A stretch of DNA of 64,000 bases from contig NZ_CP017111.1 of the NCBI RefSeq assembly GCF_001723605.1, forward strand, positions 2,294,001 through 2,358,000, written 5' to 3'. Under the pieces are notes generated by a model. That model saw nothing but the letters and a program-made list of their open reading frames with translations, made no database searches and was not told the DNA's origin. The stretch comes from Sulfurospirillum halorespirans DSM 13726 (GTDB lineage: Bacteria > Campylobacterota > Campylobacteria > Campylobacterales > Sulfurospirillaceae). Made by a program: the position numbers and the translations under genes. Below are positions 9,298-17,958 of the stretch, piece by piece (positions within the stretch are counted from its first letter, which is position 1; each line of letters begins with the position of its first letter).

Positions 9298-9327
9298 TTA
9301 CATGTAAGGAAAAATCCTTACATGTAA
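9298..9327. terminator. Hairpin made of two TTACATGTAA copies between galE and ttrA
   Basis: Arms of 13 bp (TTACATGTAAGGA and TCCTTACATGTAA) surround an AAAA loop, placed 10 bases after the ttrA stop. It lacks a clear T-run on either strand, so calling it a terminator is an inference from position and stem strength. The rest of 9121-9336 holds the presumed galE promoter region and nothing else recognised. Confidence 0.5.
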
Positions 9328-9336
9328 AAGAAGATT

Positions 9337-12300
9337 TTAGAGCTTTTCGATACGAACTGGAATGGCTTGCCTTGCATTAGAGCCGACCACAAAATCACTT
9401 AGGGTTGCAATGTTAAGGCGAGAGGCATCGCTGAGTCCTAATTTGTTGATATTCACACCGCTTCGTCTGGCGATTCTGCCTTCTTTTATCGTGCCATTGA
9501 TTTGCACACTCATACCTCCTTCTCCCTCTCTTCCGCCGCCATGTTCAATGCCGATGGAGCGAGGATGCAGCCCTTCACGAATACGGCAAATGCCCTGCAC
9601 TTTTCCTTCACGTGAACGCACGACCACACGATCGCCATGGGCAATGCCGTAGTTTTTTGCGGTTGTCGTGCTAAGATCGATAAACGTGGTATAGCGTGTA
9701 TCGCGTAGACTCTCCACAGAGGCTGTGTAGGAAGAGAGGACATTGGATTTGTAACTAAAGGCTAAGAGATTGAACTCTTTGGAGTCCATATCGATCTTCG
9801 CTCCCGTGTAAAATCGAGGTGTATAGTAACGTGGCACGCCACTGTAAGGCTCACCACTTAGGGAATTAAACGCTGTTCCCACACTTTGGTTGTAAATGGC
9901 AATCGGTTTTTTGTAAGCATTGCTCATTTTGTTACCCTCATAAGCACTTGTTTTATCGGCAAAGCGGCCACCCCTGCTCATCACATACGCGACTCTGCGC
10001 CAGTTATCCGTGCAGATACGCTGTAACAAAGGAATGTACTCACCAAGTCCTGCAAGAGCGATCTCCTCATCACTTGCTTCAGGCGCAGGATTAGCGCCAT
10101 CCATTGCAACGTTTTCAAAAGCACGTAGGTAAAAATCTTCGGGTTTATCAAAATCAAACTTCGCAGTCGTTCCATTAATTGCATTTTTGCCAAAGCCTGA
10201 AAGTCCAAGCGCTTTTCCAAGCTCAATCATAAAACTATCCATACTAATAGGCTCACCGTTGGCAAAGGTTGCATTCGGCGACTTTAAAATCGGATAACGT
10301 ACATGCGTTGTTTTGGTCAAATGCCCTGCCCAAGGAGCCAGCACACCCCATGTCTCATACAACACCGAATCAGGTACGATATAGTCCGCATAACGACTGG
10401 TTTCATTGATAAATGGATCAATTGCAACAAAAAGAGGAATCGCCTTAGCAGGGTCTTTTAGAAGTGGTAAAAGATGCTCACTCCCGCTTTGACCATAGAC
10501 AAAATTTGCATTCCAACTGATGAGCGCCCCTAATTTATACGGGTACGCGTTGGCACTGCTGTTAATGACCTCAGATTCAATGGCAGGGCTAAAAGGAAAC
10601 CACGCATCTTTGGCAGGGTAAGGATTGACGCCTTGTTCCACTTTACGTCTGTATTCACTACTTTTTTCATACGCCATTCGAGCTCTATCGATGCGGACGC
10701 CAAAAGGTTTTTGCTTACCGGCATAGGCTAGAAGATTGTAACATGCGCCATTGAAATCTTTAAATTTTCCTCCGCCGACACTCATGCCGCCTTTATGGTT
10801 GAGATTGCCCACAAGGGCTCCTAGCATCATAATGGCATAGGTCGTATAAAATCCTGTCGAGTGCATCGTCCCACCGTGACAATCCACCCCAACACTTCTG
10901 CCATAAGAGGTAAATTCACGGGCAAGTTCTAGAATCGTTTGTGCATCGACCCCACTCTCTTTGGCATAAAAATCAAGAGAGTGTTCAAACGCCGCTTCTT
11001 TAAGGAGCACAAAAGAGCTTTTAACCGTGTACTTCACACCTTCTAGGCTTACTTCGCCTTCATACAAGATGTCAGCTTCCAAAACATTAGCGGCATTTTT
11101 AAGCAGTCCATCGGCTTTATCAATCACATGAACCGCTTTAGTAGCATCCACTAAAATTTCACCTTTTTTCGCCCCATCCATAATGACAAGATGCGACGCA
11201 TTGGTAAAACTCACCTCGTTCAATGTTTTTTGAGCAGCATCGCTTGGGATAGCAAGATACGCTTTTAAGTAGCGCTCTTCTTCAATAATCACGCGAATCA
11301 TTCCCATCACCAACGCCAAATCACCACTGGGTTTGATCGGCAACCAACGTGACCGATCCCCTACCGCAATCGAATCGCTGTTGGTTAAAATAGGTGTTAC
11401 GATCACATAACGAAGCGCTCCACTTGTACGTCCTTTGGCAAGCAGTTTCGCTTGACGTTTAAAAGGGTTGCCTGCTTGCGCAGGAGCGGTTCCAATGCTG
11501 AGTAAAAACTCGCAATGTTCAAAATCGGGCTTCATGTGGGGAGAACTTGCAAAATCATCCAAGTACGCTGCTTCTCCAGCCCTCATCGAGAGCCCACAGA
11601 TAGAGGTATGCCCCATAAAATTGACCGTGCCAAAGCTTTGAACAAAACGGTGTACCATGTAGTTTTGACGCCCTTCATCCGCCGTTCCTAAAACACAGAG
11701 TTTATTGGCAAGAGGACCGTAATCTGGATTTTGCGCATCGATCAAGGTTTTGGTATCGGCGAATGCTTTAAGTCCTTGCACTTCGCCTTCACCAAAGAGA
11801 TTGCCCCCTTCGCTGATCTCTTTAATAAGCTGTTCGATGGAAATGCTCACCCATTTATCTTCGCCACGTTTGCCCACACGTTTGAGTGGTGTTGTTACAC
11901 GGAAAGGATCTTTGAGTTTTTCATAGACGAGATTACCGCGTGAACATGCCGTTGAGCGCATCTCTAGCCCACTCTCTTTCCAACCTGACGTCGCTTTAAA
12001 GCTCTCTTCCAATGGTGTTTTGTAGGGTAACCACGGGTCACTGGAGAGCAAACTGTACGGATTTCCAAAAACACGTACCACTTCGCCACTTTTCGCATCG
12101 ATTTTGACGCGTACGGAACAGAAGGTTGTACAGCCATTGCAGACACTTGGTTTGACTACAAAATCGTTTGAATGCGTGATGACACCCTCTTTTTGTGTGA
12201 TTTCCGTAAGCGGTGCATTGCCATAAATCGCATCTTTGGCTTTTTCACCTCTTCGCTGCATCGTGATCGCTTTTCCAAGTGTCTCATGATACCCACCCAC

Positions 12301-12360
12301 CGCGGCACTTCCTGCGACGATGCTCGTTCCGATCAAAAAATTTCTGCGTGATGTTTCCAT
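9337..12360 (-). CDS. ttrA: Tat-exported molybdopterin oxidoreductase, tetrathionate reductase catalytic subunit type
   Basis: The 1007-residue protein has a twin-arginine signal (SRRNFLIGTS, residues 4-13), a [4Fe-4S] site C74-x2-C77-x3-C81 with C139 in RSTACSRGN, and a Cys255 in GHTSICGLSMRAG that fits the molybdenum ligand. Length, the GNPYSLLSSDPWLP segment and the GTVNFMGHTS region resemble TtrA more than PsrA or NarG. TtrA reduces tetrathionate to thiosulfate in the periplasm. Arsenate, selenate or selenite reductases of the same superfamily cannot be excluded by eye. It is the last gene of a ttrB-ttrC-ttrA operon, with only 2 bases between it and ttrC, and two-component genes upstream. 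Confidence 0.8.
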   Translation of the reverse strand: METSRRNFLIGTSIVAGSAAVGGYHETLGKAITMQRRGEKAKDAIYGNAPLTEITQKEGVITHSNDFVVKPSVCNGCTTFCSVRVKIDAKSGEVVRVFGNPYSLLSSDPWLPYKTPLEESFKATSGWKESGLEMRSTACSRGNLVYEKLKDPFRVTTPLKRVGKRGEDKWVSISIEQLIKEISEGGNLFGEGEVQGLKAFADTKTLIDAQNPDYGPLANKLCVLGTADEGRQNYMVHRFVQSFGTVNFMGHTSICGLSMRAGEAAYLDDFASSPHMKPDFEHCEFLLSIGTAPAQAGNPFKRQAKLLAKGRTSGALRYVIVTPILTNSDSIAVGDRSRWLPIKPSGDLALVMGMIRVIIEEERYLKAYLAIPSDAAQKTLNEVSFTNASHLVIMDGAKKGEILVDATKAVHVIDKADGLLKNAANVLEADILYEGEVSLEGVKYTVKSSFVLLKEAAFEHSLDFYAKESGVDAQTILELAREFTSYGRSVGVDCHGGTMHSTGFYTTYAIMMLGALVGNLNHKGGMSVGGGKFKDFNGACYNLLAYAGKQKPFGVRIDRARMAYEKSSEYRRKVEQGVNPYPAKDAWFPFSPAIESEVINSSANAYPYKLGALISWNANFVYGQSGSEHLLPLLKDPAKAIPLFVAIDPFINETSRYADYIVPDSVLYETWGVLAPWAGHLTKTTHVRYPILKSPNATFANGEPISMDSFMIELGKALGLSGFGKNAINGTTAKFDFDKPEDFYLRAFENVAMDGANPAPEASDEEIALAGLGEYIPLLQRICTDNWRRVAYVMSRGGRFADKTSAYEGNKMSNAYKKPIAIYNQSVGTAFNSLSGEPYSGVPRYYTPRFYTGAKIDMDSKEFNLLAFSYKSNVLSSYTASVESLRDTRYTTFIDLSTTTAKNYGIAHGDRVVVRSREGKVQGICRIREGLHPRSIGIEHGGGREGEGGMSVQINGTIKEGRIARRSGVNINKLGLSDASRLNIATLSDFVVGSNARQAIPVRIEKL

Positions 12361-12362
12361 GA

Positions 12363-13493
12363 TTATCGCTCCCCTTGTTTAACATAATAATTTGCCATCT
12401 CTTTATCCCAAGGGAAAAGCACCATTACCAACGCGATCAACGCGATCAATAAACTCCAATTGGAGAGTACCGATACGATGCTATCAAATCCTGAAAAATG
12501 CGGATGGTATTCAAGTAAAAATGGTGTCGTTTTGCCAATGCTTTGACCGCCAATAACCGTGTTCCAACGAAAAATCCACACACCAATGGCGGAGAGAATG
12601 CCTCCAAACAAAACCCATTTGAACGAGCGTGCAAAATAGTTTGTAAACCCGATGATCATCGGCACCAAAAGACAAATGACATAATCAACGATCAACACTT
12701 CCCAAAAATTTTCACCAAAAAAGAGTTTGAGCGCGTATTTTTCTTCACCGTTAAACGTAATGGCAAAAGTCAGCCAGAAGAAGCGAATCACAAGATCGAT
12801 CACAATAAACCACGCTAAAAGGCGTGCAAGACGTTGCATCATATCCATGTCTACGCGTTTAAAATCCGTAAAGAATTTTTGAAAAATCGGCAGTAAAATG
12901 ATGAGCAAGCCCGTTCCAGAAACCATCGCCGAAGCTAAAAATAAAATAGGCATGAGTGGTGTATGAAACAGAGGTATCGCATGCACAGCCCCTAAAATAT
13001 AACCCGTGTAGCCGTGTACGCTCAGAGCCAATGGTATACCAATCGCACCTAAAATAACGCCTAAATGGTGGTCTTTTTCGACTTGTTCATGACTTCGCAC
13101 TACCCCTTTTGAAAACCAAAAGTAAGGGCGGTACAGCACCAACGCTTCGACTAAAATGAGTAAGGGATAAGCGATCAATAACAACACGCCCCATTTCATC
13201 GGAGAGGTAGGGAAATTCTCCCAGCCATAGAAGAAGAAGTTGATGATGCGCCCTGGTTGGCGAAGATCATCGATCAAGTTCATGGGCGCTGCAACGAGCA
13301 ACACAAAGGCTAAAAGAAGCGAAAATCCCGCGATGGGTTTGTACTCTTTCATGCCAAAAACATGGGCAAAACTGGAGATAATAAACGCCGCCGCAGAGCT
13401 TCCCGTAAACCAAAAATAGTTGGGAATATCAATGCCCCAAGGGCGATCAGGCGTTATGCTCGAAATCGTATGCAGTAGTGTTCCAAAGTCCAT
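12363..13493 (-). CDS. ttrC: NrfD/TtrC-type membrane quinol dehydrogenase subunit
   Basis: The ATG at 13493 follows AAGGAGAATAAG and gives MDFGTLLHTISSITPDRPWG; the longer open frame upstream overlaps ttrB and is not needed. The ~376-residue protein has eight to nine membrane helices, as in the NrfD/PsrC family that takes electrons from menaquinol and passes them to the FeS subunit. WGIDIPNYFWFTGSSAAAF in the first helix is typical. Its place between the FeS and catalytic subunit genes supports a periplasm-facing TtrABC complex. Other NrfD-linked reductases have the same gene order. Confidence 0.85.
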   Translation of the reverse strand: MDFGTLLHTISSITPDRPWGIDIPNYFWFTGSSAAAFIISSFAHVFGMKEYKPIAGFSLLLAFVLLVAAPMNLIDDLRQPGRIINFFFYGWENFPTSPMKWGVLLLIAYPLLILVEALVLYRPYFWFSKGVVRSHEQVEKDHHLGVILGAIGIPLALSVHGYTGYILGAVHAIPLFHTPLMPILFLASAMVSGTGLLIILLPIFQKFFTDFKRVDMDMMQRLARLLAWFIVIDLVIRFFWLTFAITFNGEEKYALKLFFGENFWEVLIVDYVICLLVPMIIGFTNYFARSFKWVLFGGILSAIGVWIFRWNTVIGGQSIGKTTPFLLEYHPHFSGFDSIVSVLSNWSLLIALIALVMVLFPWDKEMANYYVKQGER

Positions 13494-13494
13494 C

Positions 13495-14298
13495 TTATTC
13501 TCCTTTTCCTGACCACTCGTGTGTAGCCATTCCATCGATTTTTCGTGCCATATCGTCTAATACTCTTGGTGAATACGGCAAACCTTGAATTTCGCCACTG
13601 AGCGCTATGTAAAAAACGCGTGGTTTGGTTCCACTAGCAGGTTTTAAAACCGTCGTTGGAAAGCTTGCCAGTAGTTTGGAAACAGCCGAGTGCGGGTCAT
13701 TAAAATCACCAAAAACACGCGCTCCTCCCACACAGCTTTCCACACACGCAGGCAATAAGCCATGATCGACTCTGTGTGCGCACAGCGTGCATTTATCAGC
13801 AACATTGGTGATCGGATTGAAATAGCGTTTGTCATAAGGGCAGGCGTTGATGCAGTATCCACAGCCCCAGCACACTTCACTGTCGACAACGACAATGCCA
13901 TCTTTGCGCGCAAACGTCGCACCTGTAGGGCAAACACTCACACAGGAAGGTTCCGCGCAATGGTTACAAAGTTGGGGCAAAAACGCCTTATGCACATTAG
14001 GATAAGAGCCTAATTCATACTCAGGCACATAGGTTCTAAATTTCTCTTTGGGGACTCTGTTTTCGCTTTTGCAGGCACTCGTGCAGGCTTGGCAGCCAAC
14101 GCATTTGCGCAGATCAATCACCATTCCAAAGCGCTTACCCTCTTGTCCGATGTAGCGTGCATCGCCACTTTCTCGTCCAGGATTGGTAAGGCTTATGGCG
14201 TTGGCACTAGGGGCAGTTAATACAGCAGCACCTATAAGAGCGGTTGTTTTTTTAACAAACCCTCTGCGGCCTTGTTGCAGCTCTTTCTCATCCATCAT
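13495..14298 (-). CDS. ttrB: Tetrathionate reductase-type iron-sulfur subunit (four [4Fe-4S] clusters)
   Basis: The 267-residue protein begins with a Tat-like leader (GRRGFVKKTTALIGAAVL, about residues 10-27) ending in SANA. Four ferredoxin-type cysteine groups follow: CVGCQACTSAC, CNHCAEPSCVSVCP, CWGCGYCINACPYDKR and CTLCAHR with a distal CVESC. This is the pattern of DmsB/PsrB/TtrB electron-transfer subunits. A Tat leader on the B subunit is known for TtrB. It probably carries electrons from TtrC to TtrA. Translation may start at either of the two ATG codons at 14298 or 14295. Confidence 0.87.
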   Translation of the reverse strand: MMDEKELQQGRRGFVKKTTALIGAAVLTAPSANAISLTNPGRESGDARYIGQEGKRFGMVIDLRKCVGCQACTSACKSENRVPKEKFRTYVPEYELGSYPNVHKAFLPQLCNHCAEPSCVSVCPTGATFARKDGIVVVDSEVCWGCGYCINACPYDKRYFNPITNVADKCTLCAHRVDHGLLPACVESCVGGARVFGDFNDPHSAVSKLLASFPTTVLKPASGTKPRVFYIALSGEIQGLPYSPRVLDDMARKIDGMATHEWSGKGE

Positions 14299-14363
14299 AA
14301 CTCCTTTTGGTCTATTCCAAAAGCAATCATAACAATCACAAGAGAGAAACTAGGGAGAAAGCC

Positions 14364-16049
14364 TTAGAGGATGATCTCAAATACAGCGCCTTTATCGCTA
14401 TTGTACGCGCGTAAAATGCCATTCGCATTTTTTTCGATGATGGTTTTGCTCATGTAAAGTCCAATGCCCGTCCCACTCTTGGCATGTTTGGTACTCACAT
14501 AAGGCTCAAAGATTTTTTCGATCGGCTCTAATGCGATGCCACCGCCATTATCCGCAATGCAAATCAACGTTTTGCCCTCTTTACATGTAAGACTGATCCA
14601 GATCGTCGGATCACTGATAGAACGCTCTAAAAGCGTATCTTTGGCATTGCTGATAATGTTTAACATCACTTGGGCAAATTGACTCGGATAGCCCTCCACT
14701 TCACAGCTATGTTCAAGCTCTAAGATCAATTTGATGTGATGATTTTTCAAAGCAGATTCGATCAGTTCCAGCGATTTATGAATCGCCTCGCTGACACGGT
14801 AACGCTCTTTCTTTGTTTCACTCGCAAAGAAGTTACGAAAATCATCAATCGTTTTGGACATATACGCGATCAAACCTTCTGAGCGCTGAATGCGATCCTC
14901 AAAAACCGCCGTCGTAAGTTTTTGTTTCTCCCAAAGGATTTGCAAATTCATCAGCGTTGCTCCCAATTCGCTCAGAGGCTGACGCCATTGATGCGCGATA
15001 TTGCCGATCATCTCGCCCATGCTCGCAAGCCTGCTTTGGTGCATCAAGATTTGCTCATTTTCCATGCGCCCTTTGATCTCTTCATTGACGCGATCTTCGA
15101 GCGTATGGTTGAGCTCTTTGAGGCTGGCTTCACTCTTTTCGAGGCGTAAGATCAAAACATTAAAACCATAATTGAGTATGATGAGAAGAACAGCCATCAT
15201 ACTCATCGCCACAAAAAAGGCTGCATAGACCGCATCTAAAAGCTTTTGCTGCTGATCGCTGATGTCTTGAAAGAAGATCAACTGAGCTAAATCATCGCGA
15301 ATCAACCCCTTAAGCGTAATGACATGCGTAATGTAGGTACTTTTCTTATTTTGAGAAATCTCGCCATCGTGAAGACTAATGCCTAAAAGCGCCTCATCAG
15401 GAGGAACAAACGCCTCGCCTTTAAAGAGAATATAGCCTTTGAGGTTGGAGAACTCTTCGACCTCATTGAGAAAAAACTCAGGGGCAATCGCAAACTCAAG
15501 CATTCCGATGACTTTTTCATGCACGATGACTGGCACCATAATATGATACGCAGCGTAATGTTTGGAGAAGAAAAAGCCTATTTTAGGCTCACTAGGAACT
15601 TCGCCACTTTGCTCGATCTCTTCGTGTTTAGGTTCTTTGCCAAGGTACGCAAGAAGCATCAAGTTTTCATCGTAAAAACGAATCCCCAGCAGATAAGGAT
15701 TTTCTTGTTTCAACACGTTCCAGCGAAAGCTTGAAAGTCCCGTAAGTTGCGCGATGTTTTTCTGCTCAAGTGCTTCTTTAATGCCGTATGAATCAAGATT
15801 GGCGTAGGCGCGATTAAGGTAAAAAGCACTCGTGCGCTTCAGCGTCATCGCATAAATGCTGTGAATTTGCGCCGCATAATCTTTACGCGACTTTTCAATG
15901 CCATCTCTCACATCCAAATAGCGCATCCAGCCAAACAGCGTCGCCATCGCTAGAAATAGCATCAATACGAAGATCATCGTTTTGGTTTTGGTCGAAGGCG
16001 TCGAGAGCGCTTTAATGTAAGACAAGTTTGTATCCGATGCCAAAGACAT
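14364..16049 (-). CDS. Membrane sensor histidine kinase beside the ttr operon
   Basis: The 561-residue protein has a transmembrane helix near residues 25-42, an extracytoplasmic sensor of about 230 residues, and a second helix near residues 271-303. A coiled coil and a HisKA/HATPase module follow. The phospho-acceptor is in NIAHQWRQPLSE (His near 353), and the N and G boxes are NIISNAKD, IADNGGGI and SGTGIGLYMSKT. The sensor looks like a CACHE-type fold (IGFFFSKHYAAYHIMVPV region), unlike the phosphonate-binding-like sensor of Salmonella TtrS. The start overlaps the regulator gene by 38 nt. It probably controls ttrBCA, 65 bases downstream; the ligand is unknown. Confidence 0.85.
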   Translation of the reverse strand: MSLASDTNLSYIKALSTPSTKTKTMIFVLMLFLAMATLFGWMRYLDVRDGIEKSRKDYAAQIHSIYAMTLKRTSAFYLNRAYANLDSYGIKEALEQKNIAQLTGLSSFRWNVLKQENPYLLGIRFYDENLMLLAYLGKEPKHEEIEQSGEVPSEPKIGFFFSKHYAAYHIMVPVIVHEKVIGMLEFAIAPEFFLNEVEEFSNLKGYILFKGEAFVPPDEALLGISLHDGEISQNKKSTYITHVITLKGLIRDDLAQLIFFQDISDQQQKLLDAVYAAFFVAMSMMAVLLIILNYGFNVLILRLEKSEASLKELNHTLEDRVNEEIKGRMENEQILMHQSRLASMGEMIGNIAHQWRQPLSELGATLMNLQILWEKQKLTTAVFEDRIQRSEGLIAYMSKTIDDFRNFFASETKKERYRVSEAIHKSLELIESALKNHHIKLILELEHSCEVEGYPSQFAQVMLNIISNAKDTLLERSISDPTIWISLTCKEGKTLICIADNGGGIALEPIEKIFEPYVSTKHAKSGTGIGLYMSKTIIEKNANGILRAYNSDKGAVFEIIL

Positions 16050-16704
16050 TTTCGATGCTCTCTTTGGTCAGTTTTTTGCGAAGCTCTTTCACAAGCGCTT
16101 TAAGCGCTTCCTTACTTCCGCCCTCTCCTGCCCAAATCGCCTCTTCAAGCGCGTCAAACGAGATCACACGATTTTTTTGACGCAGCAGATACTCAAATAA
16201 AAGACGCTCTTTTTTGGTGAGCACAAACGATACCCCTTCATTGATCAGCGTTCCCCCTTCTGGGTCATAGAAAAGGTCACTCCCCGCTTTGATTAAACCG
16301 CCTTCACCCCATTCGTACATCCACTCGGCACAGGTTTTAAGGGCATCTAAAAAGCTCTCTTTGGAAAAGGGTTTGAGAAGGTATTTACAGATATTGAGCT
16401 CAATGGATTGTTGGAAATAAGTAGGTTCTGCATGCGCACTCATAATGATCACGGGGACGCGCTTATGCGACTTTCGAATCTCTTTAAGCAGTTTGAGCCC
16501 GTCGCATTTTGGCATGCAAATATCTAAAAGCAAGATGTCAGGGTTGTGTTCAAAAAAGAGCTCCAGTGCCTCTTCGCCATCTCCCGCTTCGATGACTTTG
16601 TCGAAAAAAAGCTCCAAGGTTTGTGCCACGCTTTTACGTAAACTCGCTTCATCTTCAGCGTATAAAATAGACAGATGCTCAAAGAGAGAAAGTGGGTTTG
16701 CCAT
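16012..16704 (-). CDS. OmpR/PhoB-type response regulator
   Basis: The 230-residue protein has a receiver domain (YAEDEASLRKS acidic pocket, phospho-acceptor Asp in ILLLDICMPKCDG, conserved Lys in KYLLKPFSKE) and a C-terminal winged helix ending in NVFGIGYKLVLH. It is the first gene of a regulator-kinase-ttrBCA run on the minus strand and overlaps the kinase gene. It likely activates the ttr promoter, in contrast with the NarL-type TtrR of enterobacteria. A TTACATGTAA site (16764-16773) lies 60 bases upstream of its start. Confidence 0.88.
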   Translation of the reverse strand: MANPLSLFEHLSILYAEDEASLRKSVAQTLELFFDKVIEAGDGEEALELFFEHNPDILLLDICMPKCDGLKLLKEIRKSHKRVPVIIMSAHAEPTYFQQSIELNICKYLLKPFSKESFLDALKTCAEWMYEWGEGGLIKAGSDLFYDPEGGTLINEGVSFVLTKKERLLFEYLLRQKNRVISFDALEEAIWAGEGGSKEALKALVKELRKKLTKESIENVFGIGYKLVLH

Positions 16705-16855
16705 AGCGTATCCTTATCAAAAAAGACTATTCTAACGCACCTCAAATGAATTGTCAAATGGCTTTACATGTAAAGATTTTTATGCGCTCTCCAGTAGAAC
16801 TACCAAAATTAAAGTTAAAAAATTATGACTAATTGAATACGAAGTTTTGAAGCAC

Positions 16856-16887
16856 TAAAATACGCCTACTATTTTCGTCGAAAATAG
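16856..16887 (+). promoter_or_regulatory. -10 box and operator-like inverted repeat before the YdjY lipoprotein gene
   Basis: TAAAAT (16856-16861) is a plausible -10 box. Directly after it, from about the predicted start of transcription, lies CTATTTTC-GTC-GAAAATAG (16869-16887), an 8-bp inverted repeat with a 3-base spacer. Its position suggests a repressor operator or a short 5' hairpin. The partner protein is unknown. Confidence 0.45.
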
Positions 16888-16905
16888 ACATACAAAGGAA
16901 CCCTC

Positions 16906-17559
16906 ATGAAAAAAACACTCACCTTCTTAGCCGTTATTGCGCTTCTTTTCAGCGCATGCCAAAAAAAAGATGAAACATCTGCAACCAAAGATATTTCCGT
17001 CAATGGCGTCTCGCTCGCCACTCCTATGAAAATCGATGAAGCGACCAAAACGATTACCGTTTTAGCCGCGGTCAATGGAAAATACCTCACCGAAAATACG
17101 CGTCATGCGGTTGTGTTTAAAGAGGGTAAATTTGGGGACAAACCTGTTTTTACCGCCTACCAAAATCAAAACGATTTTCTCAAAGCCATGCTCTATTTAA
17201 ATGCCGTAGCTGGCAATAATATGACCAAAGAAAACGGTGCAACGACCCAAGTCGAAGGTCAAAAAGTCGCGGTGAGTGTGACGTGGAATGGCGCCCCTCA
17301 AAGTTACGACATCAACGAAGTCATCATCGATAGCAACCACCGAGCGATTGATATGCGCTTTGGCGGAAACGAGATCAATGCAAAAGAGATGAACACAGGA
17401 TGTATCGCTTGTTTAGACAGTTGCCCCGTGGGTGTCATCTCCAATCACAGTTACATGTACGGTGCCGTTGAAAAACGTGATGAAGTGACGTTTCGTGGCA
17501 ATGCAGCTTTGCTTCCAAAAGACGGCACATTGGTTGCGGTAAGCTTTAAACTCATCTAA
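16906..17559 (+). CDS. YdjY-domain lipoprotein with CxxC motif
   Basis: The 217-residue product starts with a lipoprotein signal (LFSAC, Cys18) and is therefore anchored to a membrane on the periplasmic side. The C-terminal half has NTGCIACLDSCPVGVISN, the conserved cysteine block of YdjY-domain proteins, with a C-x2-C-x3-C arrangement that could bind a metal or FeS cluster. The function of the family is not established. It is divergent from the ttr regulator gene and is followed by a membrane protein whose ATG overlaps its TAA. A role linked to sulfur-compound respiration is suggested only by location. Confidence 0.75.
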   Translation: MKKTLTFLAVIALLFSACQKKDETSATKDISVNGVSLATPMKIDEATKTITVLAAVNGKYLTENTRHAVVFKEGKFGDKPVFTAYQNQNDFLKAMLYLNAVAGNNMTKENGATTQVEGQKVAVSVTWNGAPQSYDINEVIIDSNHRAIDMRFGGNEINAKEMNTGCIACLDSCPVGVISNHSYMYGAVEKRDEVTFRGNAALLPKDGTLVAVSFKLI

Positions 17560-17954
17560 TGCGTAAACTCTTTTTAGTACTCTTTTACGCCTTTTGTGGA
17601 TTGCTTTTAGCCATCAGCATCAACCTGCTCATTTCAACGAATGTCTGGCTAGAGATGCGCATTCATGAAAGGCTGGTGCTCGAAATCGGCATTGGACTTG
17701 GCATTGTTCTCTCTTTTTTTAGAAACAGTGCCTCGATCGCGCTTTTTTTTGTGCTCCAAAGTACGATGTTTTTGATCTGCTTTTGGCTTTCTAAAATGGA
17801 TCTGATCTACTATAGCCTTCGTAATTTTTACTTAGATGGCATCGCTATTAGCACCATCAAAATCGTTTTTTTAGCGTGTTTGAGTCTGATGAATCTTTTG
17901 ATTATTTACCATCTTGTTGGCAAAAAGCTCACCTACTTTTCCAAATTTTCCTAA
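17559..17954 (+). CDS. Small four-helix membrane protein of unknown function
   Basis: The 131-residue protein has about four hydrophobic segments (LVLFYAFCGLLLAISINLL, a segment near 43-60, ALFFVLQSTMFLICFWL, and IKIVFLACLSLMNLLIIYHL) and no recognised motif. Its start codon overlaps the stop of the YdjY lipoprotein (TAATG), so the two are probably made together. It converges with the EAL-GGDEF gene, ending 4 bases from that gene's stop. Confidence 0.65.
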   Translation: MRKLFLVLFYAFCGLLLAISINLLISTNVWLEMRIHERLVLEIGIGLGIVLSFFRNSASIALFFVLQSTMFLICFWLSKMDLIYYSLRNFYLDGIAISTIKIVFLACLSLMNLLIIYHLVGKKLTYFSKFS

Positions 17955-17958
17955 GAGG

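Noticed and set aside
17453-17460. TTACATGTAC inside the YdjY lipoprotein gene as another copy of the palindrome
   Set aside because: It fits only 9 of 10 bases; kept out of the exact count, as was TTACATGTAG at 55529.
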